Shown here: positions 1 through 8,835 of the stretch, piece after piece | Position numbering within the stretch: the first letter of the stretch is position 1 | How the letters are laid out: each line of letters opens with the position of its first letter | Assembly (NCBI RefSeq): GCF_900166655.1 | Contig: NZ_FVZB01000006.1 | Coordinates: 124,001-188,000, forward strand | DNA: 64,000 nt | Direction of reading: 5' to 3' | DNA from: Halobacillus hunanensis | GTDB lineage: Bacteria > Bacillota > Bacilli > Bacillales > Halobacillaceae | Made by a program: the position numbers and the translations under genes | Notes under the pieces: generated by a model | Database searches by the model: none | The model's input: the letters and a program-made list of their open reading frames with translations, nothing else | What the model was told of the DNA's origin: nothing

Positions 1-140
1 TTCAAGTTTACACGACTTGCCCGTATTGACTTAATTTCGGTCCCTTGTAAGACAATCCCCGCTTCAAAGGTTTCTTCTATAAAAAAATCATGACGCGCTT
101 TTTTATTTTGCGCGATGGTCTTTCCATTTCCTCTTGGCAT
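1..140 (-). CDS. smpB: SsrA-binding protein SmpB (C-terminus outside window)
   Basis: This is the first 46 or so codons of SmpB, the small protein that binds tmRNA and delivers it to stalled ribosomes for trans-translation. The translation begins [20 protein letters not shown] and continues with the family-typical [20 protein letters not shown] segment of the oligonucleotide-binding barrel. The ATG is preceded on the minus strand by a strong GAGGAGGAA ribosome binding site. In B. subtilis smpB directly follows rnr; here a gene on the opposite strand separates them. The rest of the gene, and probably ssrA, lies outside the window. Confidence 0.95.
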   Translation of the reverse strand, partial: MPRGNGKTIAQNKKARHDFFIEETFEAGIVLQGTEIKSIRASRVNL

Positions 141-289
141 AGCGATTTCCTCCTCTAATACGTGAATTTAATTGTACCAAATATCTGATGTATATCCAAT
201 TTGAATCTTATGAGAGAACCTTCTTATGGACACTCTTAACGAGGGTGTGAGATGATACTTTACAAATGTTAACAAAAGGAGCGATTACA

Positions 290-1189
290 TTGAACTCCCA
301 AGTCATGCCTATCAAAAAATTATCACTCCATGATCTACCTGCTGTAAAACAGATGAACACAGGGATCGATGATGATTATATAATTCGTATTTTTGACCGG
401 CTAATTAGTTCCGACACACAGGAGCTATTCGGCTTGTTTCGCGAAGGGAAGTTGGTTTCCATTGGGGGATACAGCTTATTTGGGGAGAACCAATATGCCA
501 TGATTGGACGGTTAAGAAGCGACCTTACCCTTCGTTCAAAAGGGTATTCTACTGCATTGCTTTCTCAAGTAGTCAAAGAACTAAGAGATATGCCTGAAAT
601 CAAATGGATTGGGGCAAACACTCATCTCTCAAACTACCCTACTCGTAAAGTACTTGAAAAGATAGGATTACAGCCAGGCCAAGTAAGTCATTACTTGACC
701 TTAACATCACCTGAGAAGTTAAACGGTCATACTCCAGGAAAAGTTTGGAAAGGAATTTATGATATAAAAGAGAAATTCTCCTATTTACTCAGTTTGTCAG
801 ATAACGCCCTTGGTTTGTTTCCTTATGAATGTTATTACCCTTTACCATACGATCAAGTGCTTTTCACAGAGAAATACTTAGAAGATGCTAGTATGTATGT
901 GAATCCTGATCAAACAAGATTTGTTTTAATCAAAAATGATCAAAAGAAGTATCAGTATTCTCATGTTAAATATTTTTGGAACGATCATTATCAACAGCCC
1001 GGGTTTTTTGAGACCATCTATGACCACTGGAAAAAGAATAAGGACAATTACGGCTGCTGGATCGACTTTTCAGAAGAAGGATTTAAACAAATACCTTATT
1101 TAAGCCCTTACGAAGTCCAGGACCCATGGATTCTTTACGGGATAGTAACCCGACATAACCAAGCGCGCAGTAACTTACCGCGCGCTTAG
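290..1189 (+). CDS. GNAT-family N-acetyltransferase
   Basis: Predicted GCN5-related acetyltransferase of 299 residues. The N-terminal half carries the fold: a loop resembling the acetyl-CoA site at LRSKGYSTALLSQVVKEL (about residues 84-101) and the following strand-helix KWIGANTHLSNYPTRKVLEKIGL. The C-terminal 150 residues have no motif I recognise, so the substrate is unknown. I chose the TTG at 290 because AAAGGAG sits 8 bases upstream; an ATG at 266 in the same frame has no ribosome binding site. It is transcribed against its neighbours and separates smpB from rnr, which are normally adjacent. The last codons form a GC-rich inverted repeat (1161-1187) without a T-tract. Confidence 0.7.
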   Translation: MNSQVMPIKKLSLHDLPAVKQMNTGIDDDYIIRIFDRLISSDTQELFGLFREGKLVSIGGYSLFGENQYAMIGRLRSDLTLRSKGYSTALLSQVVKELRDMPEIKWIGANTHLSNYPTRKVLEKIGLQPGQVSHYLTLTSPEKLNGHTPGKVWKGIYDIKEKFSYLLSLSDNALGLFPYECYYPLPYDQVLFTEKYLEDASMYVNPDQTRFVLIKNDQKKYQYSHVKYFWNDHYQQPGFFETIYDHWKKNKDNYGCWIDFSEEGFKQIPYLSPYEVQDPWILYGIVTRHNQARSNLPRA

Positions 1190-1207
1190 TCTATATAAAA
1201 GGTAAAT

Positions 1208-3496
1208 TTACTTCTTTTTCTTTCTTCCCTTTTTAGGAAGTCCTTTATTACGATAAAAAGGTTTATTTCCTTTTTGCTTTTTCTTTTTCTTGTTTTTTTT
1301 CTGCTCAGGAGCTTTTGATTGAATTTGGGTTGGGCGGGATTTACGTTCCCGTTGTTTTCTAGGTTTCATCCCAACTACTTCAAAATCCACCACTCTTTCG
1401 TCTAAGTTTACATTGACAACTTTAATCGTGATTTCGTCACCGATTCTAAACATATTGCCTGTCCGCTCACCGATCATGGCAAACTGCTTTTCCTGAAAAT
1501 TGTAGTAATCATCTGTCAGTGTACTCACATGAACAAGCCCCTCTACCGTGTTAGGCAGCTCTACAAACAGGCCGAAACTCGTCACTGAACTAATTACACC
1601 CTCATACTCTTCGCCGATTTTATCTTCCATGTATTCCGCTTTTTTCAGATCATCTGTTTCCCGCTCAGCATCAACAGCAGCTCGCTCCATCTCTGAAGAG
1701 TGTTTGGCGATTTCAGGGAGCTGGTCTTTCCAATGCTTCCGAGTATTATAATCTAATTTGTCTTCCACCAAATACGTTCGAATTAGCCGATGGACGATTA
1801 AATCAGGGTATCTCCGAATCGGTGAGGTGAAATGGGTGTAGAACTCAGTTGATAAGCCGAAGTGGCCAAGACTCTGTGGATCATATTTTGCCTGCTGCAT
1901 AGAGCGAAGCATCAGCTTCGAAATAATCATTTCTTCCTGAGTTTCTTTCACTTCTTCAAGTACTTTCTGCAAGGCTTGAGGGTGTATGTTATCGGCAGAT
2001 CCTTTAACTGCAAATCCTAAATTAGCTACAAATTCAAAGAAATTTTGTAGTTTTGACTCATCCGGATCCTCGTGTACACGGTGAATAAACGGCACGTCCA
2101 TCCAGTGGAAATGCTCAGCCACCGTCTCGTTAGCTGCCAGCATGAACTCTTCAATCAGACGTTCAGCTACAGAACGTTCACGAATTTTAACGTCAACAGC
2201 CTTGCCTTCTTCATCAACAATCACACCGGCTTCTTTAAAATCAAAATCAATCGCACCACGACCAAACCTCTTCTTTCGCAGCGTAGCAGCCAGTCCTTCC
2301 ATTTCACGGAACATCGGCACAAGATCTTTATACTTTTCTATGAGTTCTTCATCGTTGTCCTCTAATATCGAATTGACGTCACGATACGTCATCCGTTCGT
2401 TCGTTTTAATGACACTTTGGAAAATTTCGTGCCCGACTACATCACCTTGGCTATTAATTTCCATTTCACACGATAACGTTAATCGATCCACTTGAGGGTT
2501 AAGCGAACATATCCCATTCGATAACCGATGGGGGATCATCGGGATCACTCGGTCAACTAAGTAAACACTTGTCGCCCGTTCCTTAGCTTCTTTATCAATA
2601 GGAGAATTCTCTTCAACATAATACGTAACATCCGCAATATGGACTCCTAATTTATAATGGCCATTATCCAGTTTTTTGACTGTGACCGCATCATCTAAAT
2701 CTTTAGCGTCTGCTCCATCAATGGTCACAATCATCTCATCACGGAGATCACGGCGATTGCCAATCTCATCTTCTGAGATTTGATCAGGTGTCTGGCCAGC
2801 CTGGTCGAGAACCTCCTCTGGAAATTCAGTCTTAATGCCATGCTTATGAATAATCGAGATGATGTCGATCCCTGGATCGTTTTTATGACCCAGTATCTCC
2901 ACAACTTCCCCTTCCGCACTCATCCGCTCTTCAGGAAACTTGGTAATCGATACAATGACTTTATGCCCCTCTATTGCACCATTTGTTTGACCTTTAGGGA
3001 TAAAGATATCATTGGGAATCCGTTTATCATCGGCAACCACAAATCCAAAGTTACGGCTTGATTCAAATGTTCCGACCACTCGTGTGGTAGCACGCTCCAC
3101 AATTCGGATAACCGTCCCCTCTGGGCGCTGACCATTCTCGTCCCGCTTTTCGACACGAACGAGTACTGTGTCATTGTTCATGGCTGAATGTAAATCAGAA
3201 TGATGGATATAAACATCATCCTTACTATCGTCTTCCGGGAGCAGAAACGCAAAACCCTTTGCATGCATCTGGATCCTGCCGCGGATTAAATTCATTTTCT
3301 CCGGCAGTCCAAAGCGGTTTTTCCTCGTTCGAACAAGTTCACCCTGTTCTTCCAATTGATTCAGGGCTTTCATCAGGTCTTTGAACTCGTCTGATCCTTG
3401 AAGCTCAAGCGCCTCTTCAAGTTCACTCACCGACAAAGGTTTAGAAGCTTTTTCATTAAAGTGTTCACGTACTTTTTGTAATAACTCATTGTTCAT
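1208..3496 (-). CDS. rnr: Ribonuclease R
   Basis: A 762-residue 3'-5' exoribonuclease of the RNB (RNase II/R) family that degrades structured RNA and works with tmRNA-SmpB quality control. In order it shows an N-terminal winged-helix region, two cold-shock-type OB folds ([35 protein letters not shown]), the RNB catalytic domain with the metal-binding segment [16 protein letters not shown] and HIADVTYYV, an S1 domain near the C-terminus ([25 protein letters not shown]) and a lysine-rich tail. The start is set by AAAGGAGG 10 bases before the ATG at 3496; an in-frame upstream start would place that site inside the gene. It follows est and secG as in B. subtilis. Confidence 0.97.
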   Translation of the reverse strand: MNNELLQKVREHFNEKASKPLSVSELEEALELQGSDEFKDLMKALNQLEEQGELVRTRKNRFGLPEKMNLIRGRIQMHAKGFAFLLPEDDSKDDVYIHHSDLHSAMNNDTVLVRVEKRDENGQRPEGTVIRIVERATTRVVGTFESSRNFGFVVADDKRIPNDIFIPKGQTNGAIEGHKVIVSITKFPEERMSAEGEVVEILGHKNDPGIDIISIIHKHGIKTEFPEEVLDQAGQTPDQISEDEIGNRRDLRDEMIVTIDGADAKDLDDAVTVKKLDNGHYKLGVHIADVTYYVEENSPIDKEAKERATSVYLVDRVIPMIPHRLSNGICSLNPQVDRLTLSCEMEINSQGDVVGHEIFQSVIKTNERMTYRDVNSILEDNDEELIEKYKDLVPMFREMEGLAATLRKKRFGRGAIDFDFKEAGVIVDEEGKAVDVKIRERSVAERLIEEFMLAANETVAEHFHWMDVPFIHRVHEDPDESKLQNFFEFVANLGFAVKGSADNIHPQALQKVLEEVKETQEEMIISKLMLRSMQQAKYDPQSLGHFGLSTEFYTHFTSPIRRYPDLIVHRLIRTYLVEDKLDYNTRKHWKDQLPEIAKHSSEMERAAVDAERETDDLKKAEYMEDKIGEEYEGVISSVTSFGLFVELPNTVEGLVHVSTLTDDYYNFQEKQFAMIGERTGNMFRIGDEITIKVVNVNLDERVVDFEVVGMKPRKQRERKSRPTQIQSKAPEQKKNKKKKKQKGNKPFYRNKGLPKKGRKKKK

Positions 3497-3538
3497 CTTC
3501 GTCTTACCTCCTTTAAGCAAAGGACAAGACTCCGGTCC

Positions 3539-4282
3539 TTAAGACCAATCAAGAGATTCAAGAAATGCGAGGATGTCCTCATAAAGCTGTTCTTTTTCTT
3601 TATCCATTGTGATCACATGGCCAGAGTTTTTGTACCATTTGATATCCTTTTGATCGGACTCTATTTGCTCATAAATATAATTAGCACTTTCTGTATTAAT
3701 CATCTCATCTTGTTCAGCTTGAACGATAAAAGCCGGCGTATAGATTTGGTCGACTTCATCGTGAACACTGGTGATGAATCGTCCCAGCTGTTTAAACATA
3801 CCTTCTGATTCATCTAATAATTGCTGGATTTCTCCCTCAATTGTATCTTTGTCTTTCCCTTCTAACTGTTTGTATTGCTTCGCTTTAAACTGAAAGCCCT
3901 GGGTCAGCTGTGTTTCATTATCGAAGAACATCGGTGCACACATTGTCACGATACCCTTAATAGGCTCTGAGTATGCAAGTTTCAATCCAAGAACTCCACC
4001 CAATGACAGACCAGCCACTGCAATTTGTTCATATCCCAATTCGCGTAAGTGGTTCAATGCGTCCTTTACATCTGTCCACCATTGCTCTGGTGTCACATCA
4101 ATCAACGCCTCTAATTCCTGTCCATGGCCACGGTAAATGGGGGCATGACTTGTATACCCATGCTTCTGGAGAAACCGGCCAAGCATCCGTACATCAGCAG
4201 AATGGCCTGTAAATCCGTGAAGTAATAACACTGCACGATCTCCCGCTTCAAATGTAAATGGTTCTGGTTGTTTTATTTTCAT
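3539..4282 (-). CDS. est: Alpha/beta hydrolase (carboxylesterase Est30 type)
   Basis: A 247-residue alpha/beta hydrolase that probably cleaves short-chain carboxyl esters in the cytoplasm. It shows the oxyanion-hole region LLLHGFTGHSADV, the nucleophile elbow GLSLGG (serine near residue 95), an acidic residue in VQAEQDEMIN, and the terminal histidine in YKNSGHVITMDKE. This matches the carboxylesterase encoded between secG and rnr in many Bacillaceae (YvaK in B. subtilis, Est30 in Geobacillus). AAGGAGA precedes the ATG. Its physiological substrate is not known; the conserved position suggests only co-transcription with rnr. Confidence 0.9.
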   Translation of the reverse strand: MKIKQPEPFTFEAGDRAVLLLHGFTGHSADVRMLGRFLQKHGYTSHAPIYRGHGQELEALIDVTPEQWWTDVKDALNHLRELGYEQIAVAGLSLGGVLGLKLAYSEPIKGIVTMCAPMFFDNETQLTQGFQFKAKQYKQLEGKDKDTIEGEIQQLLDESEGMFKQLGRFITSVHDEVDQIYTPAFIVQAEQDEMINTESANYIYEQIESDQKDIKWYKNSGHVITMDKEKEQLYEDILAFLESLDWS

Positions 4283-4400
4283 ATCGTTTGGTCTCCTTAC
4301 TTCAACTATTTCCTTAAATGGAAAAAATCATTCCTGATTTGCAATGTTTCTATCTTACCAAATTCAGTCACAAATCACATCAGATTTATTTATTCCACTA

Positions 4401-4435
4401 AAAAAGCCGTGCTTATGTAAAAAAGCACGGCTTTT
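4401..4435 (-). terminator. Intrinsic terminator between secG and est
   Basis: Inverted repeat AAGCCGTGCTT / AAGCACGGCTT with T-runs at both ends; on the minus strand it lies 17 bases past the secG stop. It should terminate or attenuate secG transcripts before est, so est-rnr may be expressed partly from another promoter or by read-through. Confidence 0.85.
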
Positions 4436-4451
4436 CATCATTTATTTAAGA

Positions 4452-4685
4452 CTATCCTAAGACGTAAGCTGCCAGGAAAGAAAGGACAAAGAATAAGACT
4501 CCTGTTATAACAGTTGCCCGATGAAGAACGGCATCGATTCCGCGCGCTTTCTGTTTCCCGAACAATTGTTCAGCTCCTCCAGAGATAGCTCCAGATAACC
4601 CGGCACTTTTTCCAGATTGTAATAGCACAAGAACAATTAAGGCAACCGTATCAATCGCTAATAAAGTAATCGCAAGTGTTTCCAT
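4452..4685 (-). CDS. secG: Preprotein translocase subunit SecG
   Basis: A 77-residue membrane protein of the SecYEG translocon. It has two predicted transmembrane helices (about residues 2-22, [20 protein letters not shown], and 55-75, [21 protein letters not shown]), separated by a glycine-rich cytoplasmic loop containing [20 protein letters not shown], typical of SecG. The start is the ATG at 4685 with AGGAGGTG upstream; a longer in-frame ORF has no supporting site. It heads the secG-est-rnr cluster. Confidence 0.95.
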   Translation of the reverse strand: METLAITLLAIDTVALIVLVLLQSGKSAGLSGAISGGAEQLFGKQKARGIDAVLHRATVITGVLFFVLSFLAAYVLG

Positions 4686-4728
4686 GATGTGCCAACACCT
4701 CCTAAAGACGCACAAGTAACTATTTTTA

Positions 4729-4757
4729 AATGTAGCATAAAAGCCCCCAATCAGCAA
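4729..4757 (-). promoter_or_regulatory. Predicted SigA promoter of secG
   Basis: On the minus strand TTGCTG (4752-4757) and TACATT (4729-4734) are separated by 17 bases, about 45 bases upstream of the secG start codon. This is a good match to a vegetative promoter. Confidence 0.65.
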
Positions 4758-4824
4758 GAAAATTTAGATGATTAAAAGGGAATCAAAAGAATATTTTTGG
4801 AAAATTATAGATCGCAGAATTACC

Positions 4825-4910
4825 TTATGACTGTTTTTGAAAATAATTTGACTGATAATGATCGAATTTGACTGTTTATGATTGATTTTTGTAAAGGCTT
4901 ACTTTAAAAT
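4825..4910 (+). promoter_or_regulatory. fru operon promoter with phased TGACTG repeats (candidate FruR operator)
   Basis: TGACTG occurs three times, at 4828, 4849 and 4869, that is 21 and 20 bases apart or about two helical turns. The second and third belong to 20-base direct repeats (4847-4866 and 4867-4886) matching at about 16 of 20 positions. They lie directly against a promoter with TTGATT (4882-4887), a 17-base spacer and TAAAAT (4905-4910), 33 bases before fruR. Placement and phasing suggest sites for the adjacent DeoR-family regulator; the assignment is inference. Confidence 0.6.
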
Positions 4911-4943
4911 ATAGTTAAAAGGAATGAGAAAGGAGGAGTCTGA

Positions 4944-5693
4944 TTGTTAACACCTGAACGACATAGGCTAATTCTTGAACTGATTGAAGAACATCATACC
5001 GTTACAATCAAACAACTTGTTGAACATACTACCTCCTCTGAATCGACGATTAGACGTGATTTGGATCAATTGGAACAGTTAGGGAAGCTTAAGCGGGTAC
5101 ACGGTGGTGCATCGTTAAGGCAAGCCACAAGCGAGGAACCAACACTACTTGAAAAAACAACTAAAAACCATCAGGAAAAAACTTCCATTGCAATAATGGC
5201 TGCATCTCTGGTTCGAGATGGAGATTGTATCTTTATTGATGCCGGTTCTACAACTTACGAAATGATCCCCCATTTATCGGATAAAGACATTACTGTCGTT
5301 ACAAATGGATTGAATCATCTTCATGCGCTTAGCAGCCATTCGATTCCCACGTATATTCTCGGAGGATTTGTTAAGCAGCGGACTAAAGCAATAATTGGAA
5401 CCATGGCTTTAAAAAACTTAGAGCAATATCGATACGATCAATGTTTTCTTGGTGTAAACGGTCTTACACTAGAAGACGGTTTTACCACTCCTGATCCTGA
5501 GGAGGCGGTCATTAAACGCTCAGCGTTATCTCTTTCTCAAAAACGATTTGTCCTGGCTGACCACTCTAAGTTTGAGGAAGTCGCCTTTTCAAAAATTGCT
5601 GATCTAGCAGAGGCAAGCATCATTACAAATTATCAAGGGGCTTTATCCGCTTCTTATAATGAAAAAACTATCTTAAAGGTTGTGACACCATGA
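4944..5693 (+). CDS. fruR: DeoR-family transcriptional repressor of the fructose operon
   Basis: A 249-residue DeoR/GlpR-type regulator. Residues about 1-57 form the winged helix-turn-helix (MLTPERHRLILELIEEH, then TSSESTIRRDLDQLEQLGKLKRVHGGA), and the remainder is the DeoR sensor domain with the phosphosugar-binding segments DAGSTTYEM and TNGLNHLHAL. By family knowledge it would sense fructose 1-phosphate and repress fruKA. The start is TTG at 4944 with AAAGGAGGA upstream. Its stop overlaps the fruK start as ATGA, so it is translationally coupled to the operon it presumably controls. Confidence 0.93.
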   Translation: MLTPERHRLILELIEEHHTVTIKQLVEHTTSSESTIRRDLDQLEQLGKLKRVHGGASLRQATSEEPTLLEKTTKNHQEKTSIAIMAASLVRDGDCIFIDAGSTTYEMIPHLSDKDITVVTNGLNHLHALSSHSIPTYILGGFVKQRTKAIIGTMALKNLEQYRYDQCFLGVNGLTLEDGFTTPDPEEAVIKRSALSLSQKRFVLADHSKFEEVAFSKIADLAEASIITNYQGALSASYNEKTILKVVTP

Positions 5694-6631
5694 TCTATAC
5701 TTGTACTTTAAATCCTTCGATAGACTATATTATGCAGATTGACCAAGTTCAGCTAGGTAAGTTGAACCGGGCAGATAAGACATTATTTTATCCAGGAGGA
5801 AAAGGAATTAACGTCTCCCGGGTTATGGCTAGACTCTCTATAAAAAACACGGCACTTGGCTACCTTGGAAAATTTACAGGCAAGTTTATCACCGACTCTC
5901 TAGACCAGGAAGCAGTTCATCATCAATTTGTCGATACAGGACAATATACAAGGATTAACGTCAAGCTAAAAGATGATCAAGAATCCGAAATTAACGGTCC
6001 GGGTCCAGCGATAAATTCCCGGCACCTGGAAGAGTTGCTGGCACAATTTAAAAAAATGAAAACAAACGATATTCTCATTCTGGCAGGAAATGTGCCGTCC
6101 TCTCTCCCGGAAGATTTTTATTCTCAAGTATCCGACATCTGTGAAACCAATGGAGTGTTGCTTGTAGCAGACACTTCTGGAGAGGCGTTAAAACAATTAA
6201 TTGGTAAATCTTTATTTTTATTGAAACCAAATGATGACGAGCTTGGTAATTTGTTTAACACAGCCATTGAAACAAAAGAACAAGCCGCCTACTATGCACA
6301 AAAGTTGGTTCAGCAAGGTACTAAACATGTGATCGTCTCCATGGGGGGAGAAGGAGCTGTTTATGTAAATGAACAGGTACAGATGCATGCGGATGTGCCT
6401 CAAGGAAATGTTAAAAACTCAGTAGGAGCTGGAGATTCAGTTGTTGCTGGATTTATCTCTGCTCTTTCTTTAAACAAGGACATGAAAGAAGCTTTTAGAT
6501 ATGGTGTAGCCGCCGGAAGTGCTACAGCTTTCCAGGATGACTTATGCCAGCAATCAGATGTAGAAAATTTGTTAAATCAAATAACAATCACCCCACTTCT
6601 TAAGGAGGGAAACACAAATGAAGATTACTGA
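5690..6631 (+). CDS. fruK: 1-phosphofructokinase
   Basis: A 313-residue PfkB-family kinase that converts fructose 1-phosphate, the product of FruA, into fructose 1,6-bisphosphate. It has the N-terminal hexose-binding signature FYPGGKGINVSR (around residue 40) and the C-terminal ATP/anion-hole motif VGAGDSVVAGF with the catalytic aspartate (near residue 250). It overlaps fruR by 4 bases and fruA by 14 bases. The C-terminal residues after ITPLL are encoded across the fruA ribosome binding site, which explains their unusual character. Confidence 0.95.
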   Translation: MIYTCTLNPSIDYIMQIDQVQLGKLNRADKTLFYPGGKGINVSRVMARLSIKNTALGYLGKFTGKFITDSLDQEAVHHQFVDTGQYTRINVKLKDDQESEINGPGPAINSRHLEELLAQFKKMKTNDILILAGNVPSSLPEDFYSQVSDICETNGVLLVADTSGEALKQLIGKSLFLLKPNDDELGNLFNTAIETKEQAAYYAQKLVQQGTKHVIVSMGGEGAVYVNEQVQMHADVPQGNVKNSVGAGDSVVAGFISALSLNKDMKEAFRYGVAAGSATAFQDDLCQQSDVENLLNQITITPLLKEGNTNEDY

Positions 6632-8507
6632 CCTATTAACAACGAAAACAATCGTTCTTAATATGAGTGCTTCATCGAAGGCGGAAGCAATTGATGAGTT
6701 AATCGGTAAGTTGGACGAAGCAGGCAAACTGTCTGATCGAGAAGAATATATAAAGGCGATCGAGGCTCGCGAACAACAAAGTACTACAGGTATTGGAGAA
6801 GGGATTGCTATCCCCCATGCTAAAACTTCCGCGGTTGCTGAACCGGCCATTGCCTTTGGACGCTCGCAAGAAGGTCTTGATTATGAATCCTTAGACGGTC
6901 AGCCCACCAACCTCTTTTTTATGATCGCTGCCTCTGAAGGAGCGAATCAAACCCATTTAGAAACGCTGTCTCGTTTATCATCGTTCTTAATGGATAAGAA
7001 TTTCCGTACAAAGCTTGAAACGGCTAAAACGGAAAGTGATGTCATTGAAGCGATCAATGCGAAAGAGGCAGAGGAAGATGAGGAGGAAGAAACAACTTCT
7101 ACCGACGGAAAAATCCTTGCCATAACTGCCTGTCCTACCGGGATCGCACATACGTATATGGCTGCTGATAAACTTAAAGATACGGCCAAAGAAATGGGAA
7201 TCAATATTAAAGTCCAGACTAACGGCTCAAGTGGTGTAAAAAACCGCCTGACTGAAGAGGACATCGCCGAGGCTGATGCGATCATTGTTGCAGCTGATAC
7301 AAAAGTGGATATGAGCGGTTTTAATGGAAAACCAGTTATTGAAGTTCCGGTGGCAAAGGCCATTCATGAACCAGAAGACTTACTCAATAAAGCGATCCAT
7401 AAAGATGCTCCTATCTATCATGGAAACCAAAACAGTTCTGACTCTTCCACCGGTGATCAAAATCAACGGACAGGATTTTACAAGCACCTTATGAATGGGG
7501 TCTCAAACATGCTTCCATTCGTAGTCGGTGGTGGTATTCTCATTGCGATCTCTTTCTTCTTTGGGATTAACGCGGCAAATCCGGACAGTGATCAATACAA
7601 CCGCTTCGCTGAAATGTTAAGTATTATTGGCGGCGGCAATGCTATGTTCCTGCTCGTACCTGTCTTAGCAGGTTTTATAGCCTCCAGCATTGCTGATCGA
7701 CCTGGCTTTGCTCCTGGTATGGTCGGGGGATTAATTGCTATCACATCAGGCACAGACGGTACAGGCTCCGGATTTTTAGGTGGCTTAATTGCTGGTTTCC
7801 TTGCTGGTTACCTGACTGTTGGAATTAAAAAACTACTGGCGGGACTGCCAAATGTACTTGATGGACTCAAAACGGTTCTGTTTTATCCCGTGTTATCGAT
7901 TTTCGGAACAGGAATGATCATGTTACTGATCAATCCTCCTTTAACGAGCATCTACACAGGCCTGCTGAGCTGGCTTGAAGGGCTAAGCGGCGCCAACATT
8001 GCTCTTGTCGGATTAATTTTAGGAGGAATGATGGCCGTAGACATGGGGGGACCTATTAACAAAGCCGCCTATACCTTTGGGTTAGCTACGCTTCAGGCAG
8101 GAAATTATGAATTTATTGCCATTGTCATGGCCGGAGGAATGGTTCCACCATTAGCTATGGCTATTTCAACAACACTCTTCAAAAACAAATATACTGATCA
8201 GGAACGCGAAACTGGAAAAACAGCCTATGCTCTCGGTGCTTTTTTCATTACTGAAGGGGCCATTCCATTTGCTGCAGCAGACCCTGGGAGAGTCATTCCA
8301 TCCATGGTTGCTGGATCTGCAATAACAGGGATGCTAACAGCGCTTTTCACCATTCATCTAACAGCACCGCATGGAGGAATCGTTGTCATTGGATTAGTAC
8401 AGGGCGGCTTAACACAAGCTATGCTGTACATCCTGGCTATCCTTATAGGATCAATTGTGGCTGCAATTATAGTAGGATTCTTGAAAAAAGACCTGCGAAA
8501 GGCTTAA
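6618..8507 (+). CDS. fruA: PTS fructose transporter, fused EIIABC
   Basis: A 629-residue membrane permease that takes up fructose and phosphorylates it at C1. EIIA (about 1-148) has the phosphoaccepting histidine His67 in GIAIPHAKT. EIIB (about 165-262) has the active cysteine Cys172 in ITACPTGIAHT. EIIC (about 285-629) is hydrophobic with roughly nine to ten helices and the GGGILIAISF and DMGGPINKAAYTFG segments. Acidic and Ser/Asp-rich linkers (AEEDEEEETTSTDG; NSSDSSTGDQNQ) join the domains. AAGGAGGG precedes the ATG. It is followed by ptsH with no terminator. Confidence 0.96.
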   Translation: MKITDLLTTKTIVLNMSASSKAEAIDELIGKLDEAGKLSDREEYIKAIEAREQQSTTGIGEGIAIPHAKTSAVAEPAIAFGRSQEGLDYESLDGQPTNLFFMIAASEGANQTHLETLSRLSSFLMDKNFRTKLETAKTESDVIEAINAKEAEEDEEEETTSTDGKILAITACPTGIAHTYMAADKLKDTAKEMGINIKVQTNGSSGVKNRLTEEDIAEADAIIVAADTKVDMSGFNGKPVIEVPVAKAIHEPEDLLNKAIHKDAPIYHGNQNSSDSSTGDQNQRTGFYKHLMNGVSNMLPFVVGGGILIAISFFFGINAANPDSDQYNRFAEMLSIIGGGNAMFLLVPVLAGFIASSIADRPGFAPGMVGGLIAITSGTDGTGSGFLGGLIAGFLAGYLTVGIKKLLAGLPNVLDGLKTVLFYPVLSIFGTGMIMLLINPPLTSIYTGLLSWLEGLSGANIALVGLILGGMMAVDMGGPINKAAYTFGLATLQAGNYEFIAIVMAGGMVPPLAMAISTTLFKNKYTDQERETGKTAYALGAFFITEGAIPFAAADPGRVIPSMVAGSAITGMLTALFTIHLTAPHGGIVVIGLVQGGLTQAMLYILAILIGSIVAAIIVGFLKKDLRKA

Positions 8508-8564
8508 AATAGTATAGTTAGGGTATCTTTGCATTAAATACCGATTTATCAAGGAGGAATAATC

Positions 8565-8831
8565 ATGGTAGAAAAAACATTTAACATTACATCTGCAGAC
8601 GGCGTTCACGCTCGCCCGGCTACCGTACTTGTACAGAATGCAGGCAAGTATGAGTCAGATATTAACCTGCATTATAAAGAGAAGGCAGTTAACTTAAAAT
8701 CCATTATGGGCATTATGAGCTTAGGAATCCCAGCAGGAGCTGAAGTTAAAATTACTGCTGAAGGAAATGACGAGCAAGAAGCGATCGATCATCTGGCAAC
8801 GACAATGAAGAATGAAGGTCTGGGGGAATAA
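8565..8831 (+). CDS. ptsH: Phosphocarrier protein HPr
   Basis: An 88-residue HPr, the soluble phosphate carrier between enzyme I and all sugar EIIs. His15 in [10 protein letters not shown] is the PEP-dependent phosphorylation site, and Ser46 in [11 protein letters not shown] is the site used by HPr kinase (hprK lies at 43.5-44.4 kb). Both regulatory residues are intact, so this is the catalytic HPr and not the Crh paralogue found at 21.9 kb. A strong AAGGAGGAATAATC leader precedes the ATG. It lies 57 bases after fruA without a terminator; in B. subtilis ptsHI follow ptsG. Confidence 0.97.
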   Translation: MVEKTFNITSADGVHARPATVLVQNAGKYESDINLHYKEKAVNLKSIMGIMSLGIPAGAEVKITAEGNDEQEAIDHLATTMKNEGLGE

Positions 8832-8835
8832 TTGC

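Noticed and set aside
1161-1187. Terminator between the GNAT gene and rnr
   Set aside because: The GC-rich inverted repeat is real but neither strand has a T-tract after it, so termination is not supported.
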